DNA of 17,057 nt from Frankiaceae bacterium (GTDB taxonomy: Bacteria; Actinomycetota; Actinomycetes; Mycobacteriales; SCTD01): the NCBI GenBank assembly GCA_026786045.1, contig JAJAYV010000137.1:1-17057 (forward strand), read 5' to 3'. Below, in pieces: positions 13,448 to 17,057 of the stretch (position 1 is the stretch's first letter; each line of letters starts with the position of its first letter). A program made the translations under genes and the position numbers. The notes under the pieces are model-generated. The model was not told the origin of the DNA, made no database searches, and saw nothing but the letters and a program-made list of their open reading frames with translations.

Positions 13448-14680
13448 GTGACGACCGTCGAGCACGACCCCGCCGAGGTGGGCGTGGATGCCCAGCGCCT
13501 GGCGAAGATCGACACCCACCTCGCGCGCTACGTCGACGACGGTCGGCTCGCCGGCTGGCAGGTGCTCGTCACCCGCCGCGGCCGCACCGTGCACGCCAGC
13601 ACGTACGGCTCGCGCGACCTCGAAGCGGGACTGCCGGTCGAGCCGCACACGCTGTGGCGCATCTACTCGATGACCAAGCCGATCACGGCCGTCGTCGCCA
13701 TGTCGCTGTACGAGGAGGGCCGCTTCTCGCTCAACGACGAGCTCGCCAAGCACCTGCCGGAGTTCGCCGACATGCGCGTGCTCGTCGGTGGCAACGCCGA
13801 GCAGCCGAAGACGGTCCCGGCGACCGAGCCGATCCGGGTCTGGCACCTGCTCAGCCACACCGCCGGGCTGACGTACGCCTTCACCCGCTCGAGCGTGCTC
13901 GACACGATGTACGGCCTGGCCGGCGCCGACCCGCTGGTCGACCCCTCGGTCGACCTCGCGACGATGTGCTCGCGCTGGGCCGCGCTGCCGCTGCTGTTCG
14001 AGCCGGGCACCGCGTGGAACTACTCCGTCGCCACCGACGTGCTGGGCCGGCTCATCGAGGTGCTGACCGGTCAGACGCTCGAGCAGGTCTTCGCCGAGCG
14101 GGTGCTCGGCCCGCTGGGGATGACCGACACGCGCTGGTGGGTCGAGGAGGGGCCGGACCGCGAGCGGCTCGCTGCGCTCTACGTGCCGAACCCGGACGGC
14201 GGGAAGGCGGTGCGCTACGACGTCCTCGGCGACGGGGCGCTCAGCCCGCCCGCGCTGCTGTCCGGCGGCGGCGGCCTGATCTCCACCGCCGCCGACTACG
14301 CCCGGTTCACCGCGATGCTGGCCGGCCGCGGGCAGCTCGACGGGGCGCGCATCCTCGGCCCGCGCACGCTGGCCTACATGACGCGCAACCACCTGCCCGG
14401 CGGGGTCTCGCTCGCCTCGATCGGCCGCGGGATGTTCGCCGAGACGGCCTTCGACGGGATCGGCTTCGGGCTCGGCTTCGGCGTCTCGGCCGACCCGGTC
14501 GCGGCGAAGGTGACCAGCACCCAGGGCGAGTTCAGCTGGGGCGGCTACGCGAGCACGGCGTTCTGGGTCGATCCGGTCGAGGAGCTGACCGCGCACTTCT
14601 ACGCCCAGCTCGTGCCCAGCAGCACTTACCCGATCCGCACCGAGCTGCGGCAGCTGGTCTACGCCTCCCTCGTCGACTGA
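13448..14680 (+). CDS. Serine beta-lactamase-fold hydrolase (family VIII esterase-like)
   Basis: A 410-residue member of the class C beta-lactamase / penicillin-binding protein-like serine hydrolases. The catalytic SxxK motif is SMTK (S74, K77) within LWRIYSMTKPITAVVAM. The second motif tyrosine is Y192 in AWNYSVATDVLGRLIEVLTG. VWHLLSHTAGLTY (131-143) and SGGGGLISTAADYARFTAML in the C-terminal half are typical of the EstB/family VIII carboxylesterase group. The N-terminus is hydrophilic, with no signal peptide or membrane segment, so the protein is probably cytoplasmic; this argues against a cell-wall PBP or secreted beta-lactamase. GTG at 13448 is chosen because CAGGAG (13434-13439) sits 8 bases upstream. 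It follows glgB by 50 bases and converges on the thioredoxin-TPR gene. Substrate is unknown; an esterase acting on small acyl esters is the most likely guess from the family. Confidence 0.85.
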   Translation: MTTVEHDPAEVGVDAQRLAKIDTHLARYVDDGRLAGWQVLVTRRGRTVHASTYGSRDLEAGLPVEPHTLWRIYSMTKPITAVVAMSLYEEGRFSLNDELAKHLPEFADMRVLVGGNAEQPKTVPATEPIRVWHLLSHTAGLTYAFTRSSVLDTMYGLAGADPLVDPSVDLATMCSRWAALPLLFEPGTAWNYSVATDVLGRLIEVLTGQTLEQVFAERVLGPLGMTDTRWWVEEGPDRERLAALYVPNPDGGKAVRYDVLGDGALSPPALLSGGGGLISTAADYARFTAMLAGRGQLDGARILGPRTLAYMTRNHLPGGVSLASIGRGMFAETAFDGIGFGLGFGVSADPVAAKVTSTQGEFSWGGYASTAFWVDPVEELTAHFYAQLVPSSTYPIRTELRQLVYASLVD

Positions 14681-14689
14681 CGGCAGCAG

Positions 14690-14705
14690 CCCGCGTGCTC
14701 GCGGG
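14690..14705. terminator. Hairpin between convergent genes (bidirectional terminator candidate)
   Basis: A perfect 6-bp stem, CCCGCG (14690-14695) and CGCGGG (14700-14705), with loop TGCT lies in the 39-base gap between two convergent stop codons. It has no U-run on either side, as is common for actinobacterial terminators. The position suits ending both the hydrolase and the thioredoxin-TPR transcripts. Confidence 0.45.
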
Positions 14706-14719
14706 TGACGGGGGGCGGG

Positions 14720-15637
14720 CTAGAAGAGGGCGTTGGACAGCGCGCGGCGGCCGGTGACGATGCGCGGGTCCTCGGGGTCGAGCGCGTCGAACAGCCCGAG
14801 CAGGTGCACGCGCGCGGCGTCGCGGTCCTCGCCTGAGCTGCGCCGCACCAGCTCGACGAGCCGGCTGATCGCGTCGTCGATGCGCTCGGTGAGCACCTCG
14901 GCGTCGGCGGCGGCGGTCTGCGCCGCGACGTCATCCGGCGCCGCCTCGGCGGCGGCGATCGCGGCCTCCGGGTCGGCGTCGGCGCTGCGCTGCAGCAGCG
15001 CTGCCCAGGCCTTGCCCGCGACGGCCTCGGCGTCGCCCGGCTTGCGGTCGAGCAGCGCGTCGTACGCCGCCACGGCAGCGGCGTAGTCGCCGGCGGCCAT
15101 GGCGTCCTCGGCCGCGACGAGGTCGGGGTCGGCCGGGACCGGCGGCGCCTGCTCGGCGTCGGGGGCGGCGCCGCCCGGGCCGGGCAGGCCCGCCTCCTGC
15201 GCAGCGGCGAGGACCTGCTCGAGGAAGGCCCGCAGGTCACGCTCGGGGAGCGCGCCGGTGAAGCCCTGGATGAGCCGGCCGCCGAGCGCCAGCAGGACGG
15301 TCGGGATGCTCTGGATCTGAAGCTGCCCGGCAAGGGCCTGGTTGGCGTCGACGTCGACCTTGGCCAGCACCCAGGCGCCGCCGCCCTCGGCCGCGAGCTT
15401 CTCCAGGACCGGCGACAGCTGCTTGCACGGTCCGCACCAGCCGGCCCAGAAGTCGACGAGCACGGGCACCGTCATCGACCGCTGCAGGACCTCGGTCTCG
15501 AAGGTGGCCTCGGTGACGTCGAGGACGTTCTCACCGGGGGCGAGGGGGGCCTCGCGGGGCGGCGGGGCGGCGGGGGCGCGCAGCGCCGACAGGTCGACGG
15601 CACCGGCGATGTTGATGTCCGTGGGGCGCATGCTCAT
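14720..15637 (-). CDS. Thioredoxin-domain protein with C-terminal TPR region (CnoX/YbbN-like)
   Basis: The 305-residue product joins a thioredoxin domain (about 38-145) to an Ala-rich helical, TPR-like region (about 160-305). The active site is FWAGWCGPCK with C68 and C71, and the cis-proline is P112 in QSIPTVLL. Residues 1-35 are a Pro/Ala-rich leader, and another Pro/Gly/Ala-rich linker joins the domains. This layout matches CnoX/YbbN chaperedoxins, which protect client proteins from oxidation and hand them to chaperones. With both cysteines present, redox activity is likely, unlike E. coli CnoX, which lacks WCGPC. Two ATGs are possible, 15637 and 15631 (MSM); neither has a convincing ribosome-binding site and relatives do not decide between them. 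There is no signal peptide, so it is cytoplasmic. From memory, a similar gene (Rv1324) lies near glgB-glgE in M. tuberculosis, suggesting conserved neighbourhood. Confidence 0.88.
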   Translation of the reverse strand: MSMRPTDINIAGAVDLSALRAPAAPPPREAPLAPGENVLDVTEATFETEVLQRSMTVPVLVDFWAGWCGPCKQLSPVLEKLAAEGGGAWVLAKVDVDANQALAGQLQIQSIPTVLLALGGRLIQGFTGALPERDLRAFLEQVLAAAQEAGLPGPGGAAPDAEQAPPVPADPDLVAAEDAMAAGDYAAAVAAYDALLDRKPGDAEAVAGKAWAALLQRSADADPEAAIAAAEAAPDDVAAQTAAADAEVLTERIDDAISRLVELVRRSSGEDRDAARVHLLGLFDALDPEDPRIVTGRRALSNALF

Positions 15638-15712
15638 GCCAGCAGTCAACAGCACGGCGCGGGGACGCCTTCCCGGTCGTGGGGGCCGCCCGGCCCGTGC
15701 CAGGGTGGTCCG

Positions 15713-16225
15713 ATGAGGCCGCCCACGTACTGCACCCGCTGCGCAGGCGAGCTCGACCACTCGGGCCGCCACCCGGTCTGCACCGCCTGTGGCCGCACAC
15801 ACCACCGCGACCCCAAGGTCGGCGTCGGGGTGGTCGTCGTGCAGGACGGGCGGCTGCTGCTCGTCCGGCGCGGCGTCGACCCCGGCAAGGGGCTGTGGGC
15901 GCTGCCGGCGGGCTACGTCGACGCGGGCGAGGACCCGCGAGGGGCCGCGGCGCGGGAGGCGCAGGAGGAGACCGGGCTCGAGGTGGCCGTCGGGGCAGTC
16001 CTCGACGTCTACCCGAGCGCCGCCGTCACGGACGGCGGGCACGGCGGCGCGTCGTTCTTCCTGGCCTTCCTCGCCACGGGCGGCGGCGGCGAGCTGGCAG
16101 CTGCCGACGACGCGCTCGACGCGGGCTTCTTCGGCGCCGATCAGCTGCCCGAGCTCGCCTTCCCCAGCACCCGCGACGCCGTGCGCCGCGCGCTCAGTCC
16201 CGGGTCCGGGCCAGCAGCCCGCTGA
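15713..16225 (+). CDS. Nudix hydrolase with N-terminal zinc ribbon
   Basis: A 170-residue cytoplasmic Nudix protein. The N-terminus carries two CxxC pairs, C7/C10 and C23/C26 (YCTRC and VCTACGRTHHRDPK), a NudC-like zinc ribbon. The Nudix box is complete at residues 67-89: G67, E73, then REAQEETGL from R81, fitting GX5EX7REUXEEXGU. The region between, VGVGVVVVQDGRLLLVRRG, is the usual Nudix beta-strand. It is much shorter than true NudC NADH pyrophosphatase (about 260-310) and lacks its N-terminal domain, so the substrate (nucleoside diphosphate derivative) cannot be named. ATG 15713 is preceded by AGGGTGG at 15702-15708, a moderate ribosome-binding site. The same bases include CAGGGT placed 6 bases before the ATG, so a leaderless start is an alternative. 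It is divergent from the thioredoxin gene (75 bases apart), and its 3' end overlaps the next minus-strand gene by 32 bases. Confidence 0.88.
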   Translation: MRPPTYCTRCAGELDHSGRHPVCTACGRTHHRDPKVGVGVVVVQDGRLLLVRRGVDPGKGLWALPAGYVDAGEDPRGAAAREAQEETGLEVAVGAVLDVYPSAAVTDGGHGGASFFLAFLATGGGGELAAADDALDAGFFGADQLPELAFPSTRDAVRRALSPGSGPAAR

Positions 16226-16466
16226 CGAGGACCAGCCCCATGAGGGCGATCCCGACGGTGAACAGCCGGTCCCGCGAGGCCACGGCGCAGGCCTCGACCG
16301 GCTCGCCCCGCGGGGTCGTGAGCCCGTCCAGGGCCGACGACCACACCCGCTCCGGGCACGGCCGCTCGACCTCGCCGACGGAGTAGCCGACCCGCGACGC
16401 CCCAGCCGCCAGGACGAGCAGCGCGCACACCGCCGCTACGGCGAGCACCACCCGTCGCGACGTCAC
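16194..16466 (-). CDS. Small two-helix membrane protein with paired cysteines, function unknown
   Basis: The 90-residue product has a hydrophobic helix at about 6-23, a polar loop of about 45 residues, a second helix at about 68-86, and a short ARTRD tail. The loop holds the protein's only cysteines outside the helices, C37 (ERPCPERV) and C60 (VEACAVASRDR). With the basic N-terminus (MTSRR) inside, the loop would face outside and the cysteines could form a disulfide. The C-x-A-x(3)-R pattern just before the second helix is recalled from many small actinobacterial hypothetical proteins. GTG at 16466 is supported by GCGAGGAT about 7 bases upstream; no ATG in frame exists. It overlaps the Nudix gene 3' end by 32 bases (convergent) and is divergent from the MFS gene. 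No function is assigned. Confidence 0.7.
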   Translation of the reverse strand: MTSRRVVLAVAAVCALLVLAAGASRVGYSVGEVERPCPERVWSSALDGLTTPRGEPVEACAVASRDRLFTVGIALMGLVLVSGLLARTRD

Positions 16467-16501
16467 GCGCCATCCTCGCCCACCGACGCCCGGTCGCGAC
16501 C

Positions 16502-16507
16502 TACGCT
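16502..16507 (+). promoter_or_regulatory. Candidate -10 element for the MFS gene
   Basis: TACGCT fits TANNNT and lies 42 bases before the GTG start, in the 83-base divergent gap. It would give a leader of about 35 bases carrying the strong ribosome-binding site. No -35 is evident, so this rests on the hexamer and its position only. Confidence 0.25.
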
Positions 16508-16535
16508 CGCCGGACCCCGGGCGGCCTCCCGGGAC

Positions 16536-16545
16536 GGAGGAGGTG
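16536..16545 (+). promoter_or_regulatory. Near-perfect Shine-Dalgarno deciding the MFS start
   Basis: GGAGGAGGTG is an almost full complement of the 16S rRNA 3' end. The AGGAGG core (16538-16543) ends 6 bases before the GTG at 16550. The other nearby GTG (16543) is out of frame, so 16550 is a confident start. Confidence 0.75.
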
Positions 16546-16549
16546 CCGG

Positions 16550-17057
16550 GTGACTGCTGCGCCGCGGGCCGGCGTGGGCGTGCCGGTGCGGCCGGCCGTG
16601 GCCGGGGGCCTGGTCGGCTGGCTGGTCTTCGTGGAGTTCACCAGCGGCGTCCTGCAGGGCTATTACACGCCGCTGCTGTCCGACATCGCGCGGCACCTCG
16701 ACATCAACGACGCGGACATCAACTGGTTCGAGGCGGCCCAGCTGATGCTGTCGGCCATCGTCGTCCCGGTGCTGGCCAAGCTCGGCGACCTGCACGGGCA
16801 TCGGCGCCTCCTGCTGGTCTCGGCCGGCGTGACGGCCGTCGCGAGCCTGGTGCTGGCCTTCGCGACGAGCTTCCCCGTCTTCGTCGCCGCGTGGGCGCTG
16901 CAGGGCTTCTACGTGGCCTGGCTGCCGCTGCAGGTCGCGCTCATCTACGACCGCTCCCGGGGCGGGCCCGACGCGGCCGCCCGCACCCGCCGCGCCACCG
17001 GCCTGATCGTCGCGGCGCTGCAGGCCGGTGCCATCGTCGGCGCGCTCGCCGGCGGCC
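16550..17057 (+). CDS. MFS transporter, N-terminal part (cut by window end)
   Basis: Only the first 169 codons are visible; the frame is open to the last base. Hydrophobic segments lie at about 17-38, 62-78, 88-107, 109-132 and 148-168, matching helices 1-5 of a major facilitator. MFS motif A is present between the second and third helices as GDLHGHRR (G79, D80, R85, R86). An acidic residue (E29) lies in helix 1. The segment DADINWFEAAQLMLSAIVVPVLAKLGD resembles the helix 2 region of DHA2-type drug/H+ antiporters. It begins with GTG after a strong ribosome-binding site. Substrate cannot be judged; efflux of a drug or metabolite is the usual function in this group. No link to the glycogen genes is apparent. 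Confidence 0.85.
   Translation, partial: MTAAPRAGVGVPVRPAVAGGLVGWLVFVEFTSGVLQGYYTPLLSDIARHLDINDADINWFEAAQLMLSAIVVPVLAKLGDLHGHRRLLLVSAGVTAVASLVLAFATSFPVFVAAWALQGFYVAWLPLQVALIYDRSRGGPDAAARTRRATGLIVAALQAGAIVGALAGG

Noticed and set aside
15644..15649. TTGACT on the minus strand, a good-looking -35 box just before the thioredoxin-TPR gene.
   Set aside because: It ends only 6 bases from the ATG; a -10 at 16-19 bases would fall inside the coding region and none is seen there.
16141..16473. Alternative minus-strand frame (ATG at 16473, 110 codons) over the small membrane protein gene.
   Set aside because: Its product is Arg/Gly/Ala-rich without structure, while the GTG 16466 frame gives two clean membrane helices and a Cys-pair loop.
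16463..16801. 112-codon minus-strand frame opposite the MFS gene start.
   Set aside because: The plus strand gives a clear MFS N-terminus with motif A and a near-perfect ribosome-binding site; the minus frame is His/Arg/Asp-rich and featureless.

Overview
The window is a very GC-rich, almost fully coding segment of an actinobacterial (Actinomycetota) chromosome. The evidence is strong G/C preference at third codon positions, several GTG starts and one TTG start, ATGA-type gene overlaps, and above all a complete GlgE-pathway gene set of the kind found in mycobacteria, streptomycetes and relatives. No RNA genes, insertion sequences, CRISPR arrays, integrases or long repeats were found, and no gap between genes exceeds about 90 bases.

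Left part (1-5948): glgX (glycogen debranching enzyme, + strand) is followed 10 bases later by a CPA1-type cation/proton antiporter gene. That gene converges on glgP (GT35 glucan phosphorylase, - strand), and the two 3' ends overlap by 17 bases. Middle part (5949-13397): an 84-base divergent region separates glgP from a tight operon glgE-treS-mak-glgB, in which each pair of genes overlaps by exactly 4 bases. Right part (13448-17057): a serine beta-lactamase-like hydrolase/esterase (+), a thioredoxin-TPR protein (-), a zinc-ribbon Nudix hydrolase (+), a small two-helix membrane protein with two cysteines (-), and the 5' part of an MFS transporter (+, cut by the window edge).

The central genes form one pathway. 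TreS interconverts trehalose and maltose, Mak phosphorylates maltose with ATP to maltose 1-phosphate, GlgE adds the maltosyl unit to an alpha-1,4-glucan, and GlgB branches it. The flanking GlgP and GlgX take the polymer apart by phosphorolysis and debranching. Synthesis and breakdown are therefore transcribed back to back from one short control region. That region holds two head-to-head candidate leaderless promoters (TANNNT, seven bases, start codon, on both strands) and two perfect or near-perfect inverted repeats placed like operators. This is the most interesting non-coding signal here.

The metabolic system itself is known (GlgE pathway). The less expected elements are the dyads in the divergent control region, the antiporter placed in the glycogen cluster behind glgX, a basic Ala/Pro-rich tail on GlgB, the TTG start of mak, and the small Cys-pair membrane protein. 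No wholly new multi-gene system is evident.
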